Shown here: piece by piece, positions 1 to 6,197 of the stretch
Numbering within the stretch: position 1 is the first letter of the stretch
Layout: each line of letters starts with the position of its first letter
Assembly: GCA_040755715.1 (NCBI GenBank)
Contig: JBFLXN010000126.1
Coordinates: 1-8,111, forward strand
Direction: 5' to 3'
DNA: 8,111 nt
Source: JBFLXN01 sp040755715 [NCBI: Candidatus Edwardsbacteria bacterium]
GTDB taxonomy: Bacteria; Edwardsbacteria; AC1; JBFLXN01
The notes under the pieces: generated by a model
Seen by the model: only the letters and a program-made list of their open reading frames with translations
Databases searched by the model: none
What the model was told of the DNA's origin: nothing
Made by a program: the position numbers and the translations under genes

Positions 1-8
1 AACCTCCT
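1..8 (-). promoter_or_regulatory. Shine-Dalgarno of a gene starting beyond the window edge
   Basis: Read on the minus strand the first eight bases are AGGAGGTT, a near-perfect ribosome binding site. It lies just downstream of the HypA-like stop codon (26-28), so another minus-strand gene probably starts a few bases beyond position 1. The site partly overlaps the right arm of the inverted repeat at 5-51. The start codon itself is not visible. Confidence 0.6.
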
Positions 9-51
9 CGGAAATTTTTTGACATTTAAATTATATCATAATTTCCGAGGA
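5..51 (-). promoter_or_regulatory. 12-bp perfect inverted repeat spanning the HypA-like stop and the next SD
   Basis: Bases 5-16 (tcctcggaaatt) and 40-51 (aatttccgagga) are perfect reverse complements separated by 23 bases. On the minus-strand transcript the first arm lies in the last codons of the HypA-like gene and the second covers part of the AGGAGG site of the next gene. The arm is not followed by a U-run, so it does not look like an intrinsic terminator. An SD-masking hairpin opened by ribosomes finishing the HypA-like gene (translational coupling) fits the geometry but is inference. Confidence 0.5.
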
Positions 52-313
52 TACTCAAGAAATAATCAGACTGGAAATCACTATTTTTTGTTGGAATAAA
101 TAATTTTTCACCAGTAACTATTATATTAAGCCTGACTTCTTTAAAATCCGTCTCCTTTAAAAATTCCCTAAATGTTTCTTGCAGCGCTCCAGAAGTTACA
201 TGGCTAAAGGGGCTTAATCTAATGTTAACAACTGCATTCCTTAACGGAACACTTTTATCTAAATTATTTTTCAGAATAGTTAAAATTTCATTAACGAATT
301 TTGGTTCATGCAT
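26..313 (-). CDS. HypA-like nickel-chaperone domain lacking the zinc-binding module
   Basis: This 95-residue protein resembles HypA/HybF, the chaperones that deliver nickel to [NiFe]-hydrogenase and urease. It begins Met-His-Glu, and in HypA the N-terminus and His2 bind Ni(II). Residues about 27-70 fit the conserved pattern (VVNIRLSPFSHVTSGAL, then an amphipathic helix and a beta strand). Genuine HypA is about 113-120 residues and has two CxxC pairs that bind structural zinc. Here there is no cysteine at all: the zinc hairpin appears to be replaced by a short link near residues 73-80, before a final strand. The start is 7 nt after the OsmC-like stop with no strong SD, so translation is probably coupled. 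The conserved start and proximity to cooS suggest a nickel role in CODH assembly, which is inference. A structural homologue without metal function is also possible. Confidence 0.65.
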   Translation of the reverse strand: MHEPKFVNEILTILKNNLDKSVPLRNAVVNIRLSPFSHVTSGALQETFREFLKETDFKEVRLNIIVTGEKLFIPTKNSDFQSDYFLSILGNYDII

Positions 314-320
314 TTGGATT

Positions 321-749
321 CTATGCTGCTGTTTTTATTTCAGGAATAATTTTAATTTTAGACTTTATGGATTTAGAAATTAAGCACTTCTTCTCAGAAA
401 GCTCTAGAAGATTTTTTGCTTTTAGGACATCTGAATCTTTCTTAACAGAAACTGAAAGCTTAAGCTTAATCTCTGTAAAAATAAATTGATTCTCTATTCT
501 TTCTAAAATCCCTTCTGCCTGGCTTTCATAATTTAGAATCTCAAGACTCTCTTTCTGGGCATAATACAAAAAAGTAGTCATAATGCAGGAGTTGATTGAA
601 GCAACAAACAAATCTTCTGGCGTCCAGATTCCAGGATGACCCCTAAATTCAGGTGGAGTGGCTACTTCAATATCAGGCTTGTCAGGAGATGAAAGCAAAC
701 CTTTTTTCTCTCCCTGCCACTTTAAAGTATTTTTATAAATAAATTTCAT
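321..749 (-). CDS. OsmC/Ohr-family thiol peroxidase-like protein
   Basis: The 142-residue product has the OsmC/Ohr fold signature: the segment PPEFRGHPGIWTPEDLFVAS, followed by Cys55 in SINSC and Cys122 in the KKCLIS motif. These two positions match the peroxidatic and resolving cysteines that reduce organic hydroperoxides in this family, and Glu45 sits in the usual WTPEDL context. The length is typical. Only 1 nt separates its start from the stop of the preceding FmdB gene and there is no clear SD, so it is probably translationally coupled. It could protect oxygen-sensitive metalloenzymes, but the substrate cannot be told from sequence. The OsmC clade proper and the organic-hydroperoxide Ohr clade are not separable by eye here. 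Confidence 0.85.
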   Translation of the reverse strand: MKFIYKNTLKWQGEKKGLLSSPDKPDIEVATPPEFRGHPGIWTPEDLFVASINSCIMTTFLYYAQKESLEILNYESQAEGILERIENQFIFTEIKLKLSVSVKKDSDVLKAKNLLELSEKKCLISKSIKSKIKIIPEIKTAA

Positions 750-750
750 C

Positions 751-963
751 TTAATAGCAGGTAGGACATGTTCCAGTAGGACAACTTGGACCAGAAGAGC
801 TGGTTTTACCTTCAGACTTTCCTACACTAAAATGACTTAGGGTTCTTTCGATACTTTCACTACCACATCTCTTACATTTGAGCTCTACCTTTTCAGAAGT
901 TACTCCGACTAATAAATCAAATTTTTCACCACAACCTTTACAGATATAAGCATAAATAGGCAT
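751..963 (-). CDS. FmdB-family zinc ribbon protein with Cys-rich tail (copy 1)
   Basis: This 70-residue protein starts with the FmdB signature MPIYAYICKGCG and has two CxxC pairs (Cys8/Cys11 and Cys30/Cys33) that should bind one Zn(II). A Ser/Gly-rich linker follows and the protein ends in a second Cys cluster (Cys61, Cys66, Cys69). The start at 963 is chosen because a strong SD (AGGAGG, at 969-974) lies just upstream and because the family begins at MPIY. An in-frame start six codons earlier would overlap the thioredoxin stop and lacks such support. FmdB proteins are small putative regulators or accessory factors found near C1, sulfur and metal enzymes; their biochemical role is poorly known. 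It is a paralogue of the gene at 3148-3396. Confidence 0.85.
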   Translation of the reverse strand: MPIYAYICKGCGEKFDLLVGVTSEKVELKCKRCGSESIERTLSHFSVGKSEGKTSSSGPSCPTGTCPTCY

Positions 964-968
964 ATTTA

Positions 969-974
969 CCTCCT
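969..974 (-). promoter_or_regulatory. Strong ribosome binding site deciding the FmdB copy 1 start
   Basis: The minus strand reads AGGAGG five bases before the ATG at 961-963. It supports the shorter 70-residue protein over the 76-residue alternative. Confidence 0.75.
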
Positions 975-977
975 CTC

Positions 978-1295
978 TCAAATATAGGATTTAATCGCAT
1001 TCTCAATTACTTCTTTAGGAACTGCTCCTATTATTGTCTCTACAATCTTTCCATTCTTAAAAACTGCTAATGTAGGTATGCTCATAATTCCATAATTGGA
1101 TGCGGTCTTTGGGGCTTCGTCCACATTTAGTTTACATACCTTTAATTTTCCTTTATATTCTTCAGCTATTGTCTCAACTGTAGGTGCAACCATATGACAA
1201 GGCATGCACCACTCTGCCCAAAAGTCTACCAAGCAAGGCAATTTCGATTCTAGCACTTCTTTCTTAAAATTTTCATCATTTACTTTGACTTCCAT
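978..1295 (-). CDS. trxA: Thioredoxin with atypical WCMPC active site
   Basis: The 105-residue protein has the complete thioredoxin fold: VDFWAEWCMPC holds the redox pair Cys30/Cys33, and the cis-proline is Pro74 in SIPT. The C-terminal FKNGKIVETIIGAVPKE segment is also typical. The usual CGPC active site is CMPC here, which may shift the redox potential or partner choice. Two further cysteines (Cys21, Cys54) are present. No signal peptide is visible, so it is cytoplasmic. An AAGGAG SD precedes the start. It lies between the membrane protein gene (16 nt gap) and FmdB copy 1 (14 nt gap) in a run that also contains an OsmC-like protein, consistent with thiol redox maintenance. Assignment to the thioredoxin family is secure; the specific partner is unknown. 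Confidence 0.93.
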   Translation of the reverse strand: MEVKVNDENFKKEVLESKLPCLVDFWAEWCMPCHMVAPTVETIAEEYKGKLKVCKLNVDEAPKTASNYGIMSIPTLAVFKNGKIVETIIGAVPKEVIENAIKSYI

Positions 1296-1311
1296 TTTTT
1301 ATTCTCCTTTC

Positions 1312-1950
1312 TCAAAATTCTATTTGTTTTGACCTTTTCACAAACAGCAAAGGAAAAACTATGTCGCTTACGCAACAAGGCACCCAAACCGCAAGAAACA
1401 AAAATACCAGAATTACAAAATATGAAAATAAATTTAAAGACCCGTCCAATGCCATTATAATATGAAATAAGGAAGCCCAGGTGCTTATTAAAACATGCCC
1501 GACATGAGGAAACTTTGTTCTTGGCCTAAAATAAGCAATGACTATCCCTATTATTGCCAGAGGATTGACCAGCCACCACTTTTCAATAAATCCTATATGG
1601 ATTCCTCTATTGGGCATTTTTAACATTATTTCACCCAGATATGGAATAATCGAATCGCTTATAGTAGCAATACCTACAGAACCAACATAACCGATAACAA
1701 GCAACATCCAAAAATTGCATTTTCCTTTTATGCAGTTTGCATTGATGCGTTTGCATTCATGAAGCCCATACATAGCGGCAGTAACCAGAGCACTTAAAAG
1801 TACATGTAATGGATGAAGTACATAAAAGACATTATACGAAATCCGATAAGGCAATTTTAAGGAAAACGCCATGATAATTATTCCGGTAACTGCACCAAAA
1901 AATGTAAAAGGAGCATGTGCTCTTAGTTCCTTTAAAATATGTTTAACCAT
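1312..1950 (-). CDS. Unrecognised polytopic membrane protein rich in His and Cys
   Basis: I do not recognise this 212-residue family. Hydrophobic stretches suggest five or six transmembrane helices (about 13-30, 41-63, 79-100, 127-141, 150-169 and 174-200). Potential metal ligands recur in or beside them: His46 and His49, His64 and Cys66 in LHEC, then Cys73 and Cys78 in a short basic loop, His149 and His152, His163, and a PCCVSD motif with Cys192, Cys193 and Asp196 in the last helix. Such a pattern suits intramembrane metal binding, transport, or heme or quinone chemistry, but none is proven. The gene starts 7 nt after the MBL hydrolase stop with only a weak SD, so it is probably coupled. It precedes the thioredoxin gene. 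A role in metal supply to CODH is speculation from context. Confidence 0.8.
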   Translation of the reverse strand: MVKHILKELRAHAPFTFFGAVTGIIIMAFSLKLPYRISYNVFYVLHPLHVLLSALVTAAMYGLHECKRINANCIKGKCNFWMLLVIGYVGSVGIATISDSIIPYLGEIMLKMPNRGIHIGFIEKWWLVNPLAIIGIVIAYFRPRTKFPHVGHVLISTWASLFHIIMALDGSLNLFSYFVILVFLFLAVWVPCCVSDIVFPLLFVKRSKQIEF

Positions 1951-1957
1951 CCTATTA

Positions 1958-2671
1958 TTAAATCTCGATTGTTTGTTTTGCCTTTATAGGTATAAAGTTT
2001 TCTCTATATTGCTCTTTAAAAATTTCTTCTGCCTCTTTTCCACTACAATGGCTAGGACCGACCTTATTGATACCCATTTTTTTAAATTCAGTGACTATAA
2101 GTTTAATATCCTCTCTTTTTTTGTCTAAAAGGTGAAAGCCTCCCAATGCACAGAAAATCTCCTTATCTAGGAAGTTTTTCTTTGTCTCTTTTAAAATTGT
2201 CAAAATCCCCGGATGCGCACAGCCAGTTATAACAATTAAGCCATTTTCAGAATTCACTATCAATGCCTGTTCAGAAATACTAATATTTCTAAACTTCCCC
2301 TCTATTTCTCCAGTAGAATATATATTATCCTTGATTCCTAAAAGACCTCTTACCTCAACCACATTCACGCCAAAAGACTTAATCCTTTCTTTTATCTTTA
2401 TATCAAAATTCGGACAGATATAAACATTTATATCTTTATATCTGTTTATAACATACCAAAGCCCGGAAATATGGTCCCAATGGTCGTGAGAAATAACTAT
2501 ATGTTTTATCTTTGAGAAGTCAATATTCAAACTCTTGGCTTTGCGCAAGAAAACATAGGGATCACCGAATGTATCAAACAATAAATCTTGACCTATAAGA
2601 TATGAAATTCCCCATCTATGGAGAAACATCTCCCATTTAGTCGAGCCCACTGCAATAATCTTTATCTGCAT
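1958..2671 (-). CDS. MBL-fold metal-dependent hydrolase (COG1237-like)
   Basis: This is a 237-residue metallo-beta-lactamase-fold protein. It shows SHDHWDH (His62, His64, Asp66, His67), TGCAHPGI (His153), GGFHLL (His180) and GPSHCSG (His208). This set and order match COG1237, a group of archaeal and bacterial cytoplasmic enzymes that includes the ribofuranosylaminobenzene-phosphate-type dihydropterin synthase of methanopterin biosynthesis. Most members are uncharacterised and MBL substrates cannot be inferred from the metal motif alone. The ligands for a dinuclear site seem complete. The start at 2671 lies just after the 14-bp inverted repeat, whose last bases (ACGGGGTTTATT) precede it, so the repeat may affect its expression. 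The gene heads the third block of the window, followed by the membrane protein gene. Confidence 0.9.
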   Translation of the reverse strand: MQIKIIAVGSTKWEMFLHRWGISYLIGQDLLFDTFGDPYVFLRKAKSLNIDFSKIKHIVISHDHWDHISGLWYVINRYKDINVYICPNFDIKIKERIKSFGVNVVEVRGLLGIKDNIYSTGEIEGKFRNISISEQALIVNSENGLIVITGCAHPGILTILKETKKNFLDKEIFCALGGFHLLDKKREDIKLIVTEFKKMGINKVGPSHCSGKEAEEIFKEQYRENFIPIKAKQTIEI

Positions 2672-2680
2672 ATTTAATAA

Positions 2681-2767
2681 ACCCCGTTAGAAATAGGTTG
2701 CCGAAAGCAATCGTTAGTATTGAATTTAAGCGCCATGTTATATCTTGAAGTGGATTTCTAACGGGGT
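2681..2767. repeat. 87-bp element bounded by 14-bp perfect inverted repeats
   Basis: Bases 2681-2694 (accccgttagaaat) and 2754-2767 (atttctaacggggt) are perfect reverse complements around a 59-base interior. The element fills the gap between the GIY-YIG and MBL genes and extends into the end of the GIY-YIG coding sequence, supplying its last residues. The interior has only a weak small stem (ttgc/gcaa). No U-run follows the stem on either strand, so an intrinsic terminator is unlikely. The shape suits a MITE- or REP-like mobile palindrome. A clear target duplication is not seen; only 'aa' is shared at both edges. Confidence 0.65.
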
Positions 2768-3151
2768 AAATCCTCTTTTATTGAGTAAATCTTGAACGCT
2801 ACCTATTACTTTGCTAATAAAAAATAGATGGCTATGGCAGTTGCAATCGGAGCTGCCAAATCTATTGATAAAACCGTAACCTTTTTTATAAAGAAAGGTT
2901 GCTATCTGGCATTCTTTATCTTTATCTGTTATCCAAACCTGCTTTATTTTAGCATCATTTAAAGAAAGCAAATAATCAATATGCCAGAATATCTTTTTCT
3001 TTTTAACCAAATGCCTTTCTATCCTTGCTTGGAAATTTTTCTTAGCTGAGCCAACGTAAAAATAAACTCCTTTTTTAAAATTTATTTTTCCTAAGCTACC
3101 AATTTTAATCTGTATATCTTTATCTAAAGTTATCCAGAGTATGTATTTCAT
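2738..3151 (-). CDS. GIY-YIG domain protein, DUF123/Uri type, with repeat-derived tail
   Basis: The 137-residue product carries a GIY-YIG nuclease-like domain of the DUF123 (COG1833) type. Visible are GSLGKINFKKGVYFYVGSA (the GIY and YIG equivalents at 28-34), Arg43 in the ARIERHL helix, WHIDYLL (residues 56-62) and the family-specific FGSSDCNCHSHLFF (99-111). Members probably cleave DNA; their cellular role is not well established. The start overlaps the FmdB copy 2 stop by ATGA, implying coupling. The recognised domain ends near residue 112. The remaining tail is unusual: it includes KRGFTPLEI, whose codons lie in the inverted repeat at 2681-2767, so the native C-terminus seems to have been replaced or extended by repeat insertion. 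The domain call is firm; its link to CODH is probably incidental. Confidence 0.88.
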   Translation of the reverse strand: MKYILWITLDKDIQIKIGSLGKINFKKGVYFYVGSAKKNFQARIERHLVKKKKIFWHIDYLLSLNDAKIKQVWITDKDKECQIATFLYKKGYGFINRFGSSDCNCHSHLFFISKVIGSVQDLLNKRGFTPLEIHFKI

Positions 3152-3396
3152 CTTCTACAAACTCCGCCATCTGAACAAGGCGGGGTATCGCATCTTTCAG
3201 TTCTGCCGCAACAGGTCTTCCCACCTTGCGAGCCGATTATATGTCCACCCGTAGAAATAAAACTCTGCGAGAAAATCTTCTCTAATTTTTTACTCCCGCA
3301 AGAGCTGCACTTAATCTCTGCCTTTTCTTGCCCAACGCCTATGAGAAATTCGCTAACTTTTCCACAATCTCTGCACTTATACTCATAAATTGGCAT
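3148..3396 (-). CDS. FmdB-family zinc ribbon protein with Cys-rich tail (copy 2)
   Basis: This 82-residue protein begins MPIYEYKCRDCG and has the two zinc-binding CxxC pairs (Cys8/Cys11, Cys30/Cys33) of the FmdB family. After a Gly/Ser-rich stretch it ends in a second cluster (Cys62, Cys63, Cys69, Cys74, Cys80) that differs from the tail of copy 1. The start at 3396 is supported by GGGGAG within the last codons of cooS, and the cooS stop is only 2 nt away, so the pair is almost certainly co-transcribed and probably coupled. Being directly 3' of cooS makes it a good candidate accessory factor for the enzyme, although FmdB function is not established. Its stop overlaps the GIY-YIG start by ATGA. 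Confidence 0.88.
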   Translation of the reverse strand: MPIYEYKCRDCGKVSEFLIGVGQEKAEIKCSSCGSKKLEKIFSQSFISTGGHIIGSQGGKTCCGRTERCDTPPCSDGGVCRR

Positions 3397-3398
3397 AT

Positions 3399-5309
3399 CT
3401 ATTGCTCCCCATACATTATAGGCTTAAGATTTAATGCCTGTCTTTTTTTATTAATATGCTCTATCATAAGCTGGACTCCCTTTATAGGGTCTGGCTCAAA
3501 GGCAAATTTATCGCCCACAATCCCTTCAAGTTCTTTGGTAATAAAATCCGTTACTTTCTGACTGCCATAAACCGGCTGTGGCGTGCTAAATACTGTAAAT
3601 ACGCCGCTGGCGACAAAATAAAAACCAATAGAAACTGCCTTTTCGCTCATCCACTCAGGAGCAGCTCCAGCTACTGGAAGCTGACTTAATTCTTCACCAA
3701 TGCCTCCTTCTCTGACCAATTCAGAGCAGGCAATTAAAATCCTTGAATTATCTACACAGGAGCCCACATGCAAAACCGGTGGAATCCCTACTGCTTCACA
3801 AATTTCCTGTAGTCCCCTGCCAGCGAGTTTAAATGCTGCCTCAGGAGTAAGCAGGCCCTGTTTGGCATTGGCAATCGCTGAGCAGCCGGTGACAACCACC
3901 AATACATCATTCTTAATTAGCTCTTTGACCATCTCGGTATGACCAAAGTCATGTTGTATATTTGGATTATTACAACCCACGACACCCGCAACTCCCCGGA
4001 TTCTACCAGAAATAATACCGTCATTCACCGGCCGCCAGGTAGCGCGGTATCTGCCTCCGATTATCTTGGGGATGTTTTCCGCGGTAAATCCGGCGATTAA
4101 ATCCATCTCTTCTTTAGGAATACATACCCTGGCCTGGTTCCTATTCTCGAAATTCTCAACCGCCATACGGATAATCTCCTTGGCAATTCTTAAGGCGTGC
4201 TTCTCTTCAAACTCTACGTGGATTACGCCCGGAAACTTTGCTTTAGGCGAAGTAGTCACGAGTTTAGTGTGAAAACAACTGGCAATCTCGGCTAATGAGG
4301 GCATAATACACTGCACATCTACCATCATTAATTCCACTGCTCCGGTAATCAGGGCTAATTCCTGCTGCAGGAAATTTCCGGCAACCGGAATGCCGTGGCG
4401 CATCAATATTTCATTGGCAGTGCAACACATTCCGGCTAAATTTATTCCCTTTGCGCCTTTCTTCTGGGCTAATTCCACTAACTCAGGGTCTTTACTTGCA
4501 TCTACTACCACATCAGAAAGCGTCGGCTCATGACCATGCACTACCACATTTACATAATCTTCCTTTAAGACACCTAAATTAACCTTTGCCCTTATTGGCA
4601 TTGGAGAACCGAATAGAATATCGCTTAAATCCGTAGCAATCATTGAGCCACCCCAGCCATCAGATAAAGCAGTTCTTAACCCATGCATAATAATATTTTT
4701 ATAATCATTATCCACACCCATATGGGTGCGATGCATACATTCTACAACCTCCTGGTCAATGCTGCGGGGAGTTACTTTGTATTTTCTCCAGGTTTCTTGC
4801 GTCTTTAAAGGAGCACGGGAAATGAAACGCAGGCCACCGGAAAACTGACCAAATTCATTTAAAGCCTTTATCGCAACCTCTCGTGCCACTTCTAATTCAG
4901 ATTTACCGTCAAGCTTAATCTCATAAATAGAAGCAATCTGACTTAATTTTTCGGGGTCGCTTATTTTATAATCATGGGCATGGTCTTCTGATGCCAAAAG
5001 TAAGGTATGCGCAATATCCCTGCCATGATCGGAATGCGCAGATGCGCCTCCGGCAATCATTCTTAATAAGTTTCTGGCGACGATTGTATCGGCACTGGCG
5101 CCACAAACACCTTTTTGCGCGCCTTCGCCAAATGGGTCAATCCTACAGGGTCCCATATTACAGATACGGCAACAGATACCCAATTGTCCAAAGCCACACT
5201 GCGGCTGTTGCGAATCATATCTATCCCAGGCAGTCTTTATACTTTCTTTTTCTGCTTCTTCTAACATCTTTTGCGAAGCAGGGTCAATAGTTCTTTTTTC
5301 TGGGTTCAT
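3399..5309 (-). CDS. cooS: Anaerobic Ni,Fe carbon monoxide dehydrogenase catalytic subunit
   Basis: CooS reversibly oxidises CO to CO2 with water, passing two electrons to ferredoxin-type carriers. The 636-residue length is typical of monofunctional, homodimeric CODH. N-terminal cysteines fit clusters D and B: Cys38, Cys46, Cys47, Cys50, Cys55 and Cys69. His92 in AHSDHG fits the catalytic histidine. C-cluster ligands appear intact: His260 (HGHEP), the Cys295/Cys296 pair (GMCCTANE), Cys334 (QCIMPS), Cys446 (VVGCNNP), Cys476 (VTGCSA) and Cys518 (GSCVDNSR). Lys557 in SEKAVSIG fits the acid-base lysine. An AAGGAG SD precedes the ATG. No cooC, cooF, acetyl-CoA synthase or hydrogenase genes are in view, so its electron partner is unknown. 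GC content looks somewhat higher than in the flanking genes. Nothing suggests inactivation. Confidence 0.97.
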   Translation of the reverse strand: MNPEKRTIDPASQKMLEEAEKESIKTAWDRYDSQQPQCGFGQLGICCRICNMGPCRIDPFGEGAQKGVCGASADTIVARNLLRMIAGGASAHSDHGRDIAHTLLLASEDHAHDYKISDPEKLSQIASIYEIKLDGKSELEVAREVAIKALNEFGQFSGGLRFISRAPLKTQETWRKYKVTPRSIDQEVVECMHRTHMGVDNDYKNIIMHGLRTALSDGWGGSMIATDLSDILFGSPMPIRAKVNLGVLKEDYVNVVVHGHEPTLSDVVVDASKDPELVELAQKKGAKGINLAGMCCTANEILMRHGIPVAGNFLQQELALITGAVELMMVDVQCIMPSLAEIASCFHTKLVTTSPKAKFPGVIHVEFEEKHALRIAKEIIRMAVENFENRNQARVCIPKEEMDLIAGFTAENIPKIIGGRYRATWRPVNDGIISGRIRGVAGVVGCNNPNIQHDFGHTEMVKELIKNDVLVVVTGCSAIANAKQGLLTPEAAFKLAGRGLQEICEAVGIPPVLHVGSCVDNSRILIACSELVREGGIGEELSQLPVAGAAPEWMSEKAVSIGFYFVASGVFTVFSTPQPVYGSQKVTDFITKELEGIVGDKFAFEPDPIKGVQLMIEHINKKRQALNLKPIMYGEQ

Positions 5310-5320
5310 TCTAGCCTCTC

Positions 5321-5380
5321 CTTCGATTTGCTTCGCTCGCTCAGGATCCTTCGAGTCGAAATACTCCAGCGAAGTCGAAG
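5321..5380. repeat. REP-like imperfect palindrome upstream of cooS
   Basis: Bases 5321-5337 (cttcgatttgcttcgct) and 5368-5380 (agcgaagtcgaag) form an imperfect stem: 6 bp (cttcga/tcgaag), a 4-base bulge, then 7 bp (cttcgct/agcgaag). The small odd palindrome ttcgagtcgaa (5350-5360) lies between. The 'cttcg...cgaag' vocabulary resembles extragenic palindromes dispersed in many bacterial genomes. It nearly fills the gap between the radical SAM gene and cooS and could end, pause or stabilise transcripts. No U-run is seen, so it is not an obvious intrinsic terminator. Confidence 0.65.
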
Positions 5381-5382
5381 CA

Positions 5383-6186
5383 CTAAACTTTACCTCTTCT
5401 TTTTAATGTATCCTCATCACTTATAGATAAAATATCTTTTGGTGCTCTTTCATCATAAACGGAAATCACATTGATTTCTCTGCGACGAAACTCTCCTTTA
5501 TAAGCAGAAGTAAAAGTTTCTTTTATCTTAAAAATCTCTTCCCTTTGTAATGGCTTTATATTACAAGGCCTTAAGGGTGTATTAATTTGAACTTCGTCTG
5601 GCTTAATATAATTGGTTAAGTAAACGAGCTTATTAACATTATCTTTGTTTTTATCTATAAACATTATCTGTAAAGCCAACTTCCCCTGATAGCTCCTTCT
5701 GAATTCTTTTATACCTTCTAAAATACTGGTGAATTCTATGCCCTTAGCAGGATTATTGATTTCCTGTAAAGATTCAGGCGAATAGGCATCTAGTTTGGCT
5801 ATCACAAAATCCGCTAACGCTAACTCTTTTCTTACCTCTTCTTTATCCATTAAAAAAGAATTAGTCAAAACTGCTACAGGAACTCGATGAATCAACTTTA
5901 TGGCTTTTATTGCCTGGCCTAAATTTTCTGCCAAAGTCGGCTCGCCTCTTCCAGAAAAGGTAATGTAATCTAAACTAACATTGGGCAGCGCTTCTAATTC
6001 TTCAATAACTTTTTCAACTGGAACATAAATCTTTCTTTCAATTGTGTGCCTTTTGGTTACACCAAGCTGACAATAAACGCAATTAAAATTACAGATTTTT
6101 TCTTCCTGCGAAAGCAAATCTATGCCTAAGGAACTGCCCAATCTCCAGGAAGGAACAGGACCATAAATATATTTATATTTGGGCAT
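5383..6186 (-). CDS. Radical SAM protein (COG0731-like Fe-S oxidoreductase)
   Basis: The product is 267 residues from the chosen start (ATG at 6184-6186). The N-terminus YIYGPVPSWRLGSSLGIDLL is characteristic of COG0731-type radical SAM proteins. The cluster motif CNFNCVYC gives Cys32, Cys36 and Cys39 for a [4Fe-4S] that cleaves S-adenosylmethionine, and SGRGEPT near residue 80 is the SAM-contacting GGE-like motif. The open frame continues 25 codons upstream, but that stretch overlaps the IscU-like gene and lacks the family pattern, so the shorter start is preferred; its SD is weak (GAAAG). The gene follows the Fe-S scaffold with an 11 nt gap, consistent with shared cluster supply. COG0731 includes wybutosine-pathway enzymes and many uncharacterised bacterial members; the substrate here is unknown. 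It ends just before the REP-like element. Confidence 0.88.
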   Translation of the reverse strand: MPKYKYIYGPVPSWRLGSSLGIDLLSQEEKICNFNCVYCQLGVTKRHTIERKIYVPVEKVIEELEALPNVSLDYITFSGRGEPTLAENLGQAIKAIKLIHRVPVAVLTNSFLMDKEEVRKELALADFVIAKLDAYSPESLQEINNPAKGIEFTSILEGIKEFRRSYQGKLALQIMFIDKNKDNVNKLVYLTNYIKPDEVQINTPLRPCNIKPLQREEIFKIKETFTSAYKGEFRRREINVISVYDERAPKDILSISDEDTLKRRGKV

Positions 6187-6197
6187 TATGATTCTTT

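Noticed and set aside
2681-2767. Intrinsic terminator between the GIY-YIG and MBL genes.
   Set aside because: The loop is 59 bases long and no U-run follows the stem on either strand, so a palindromic element is the better description.
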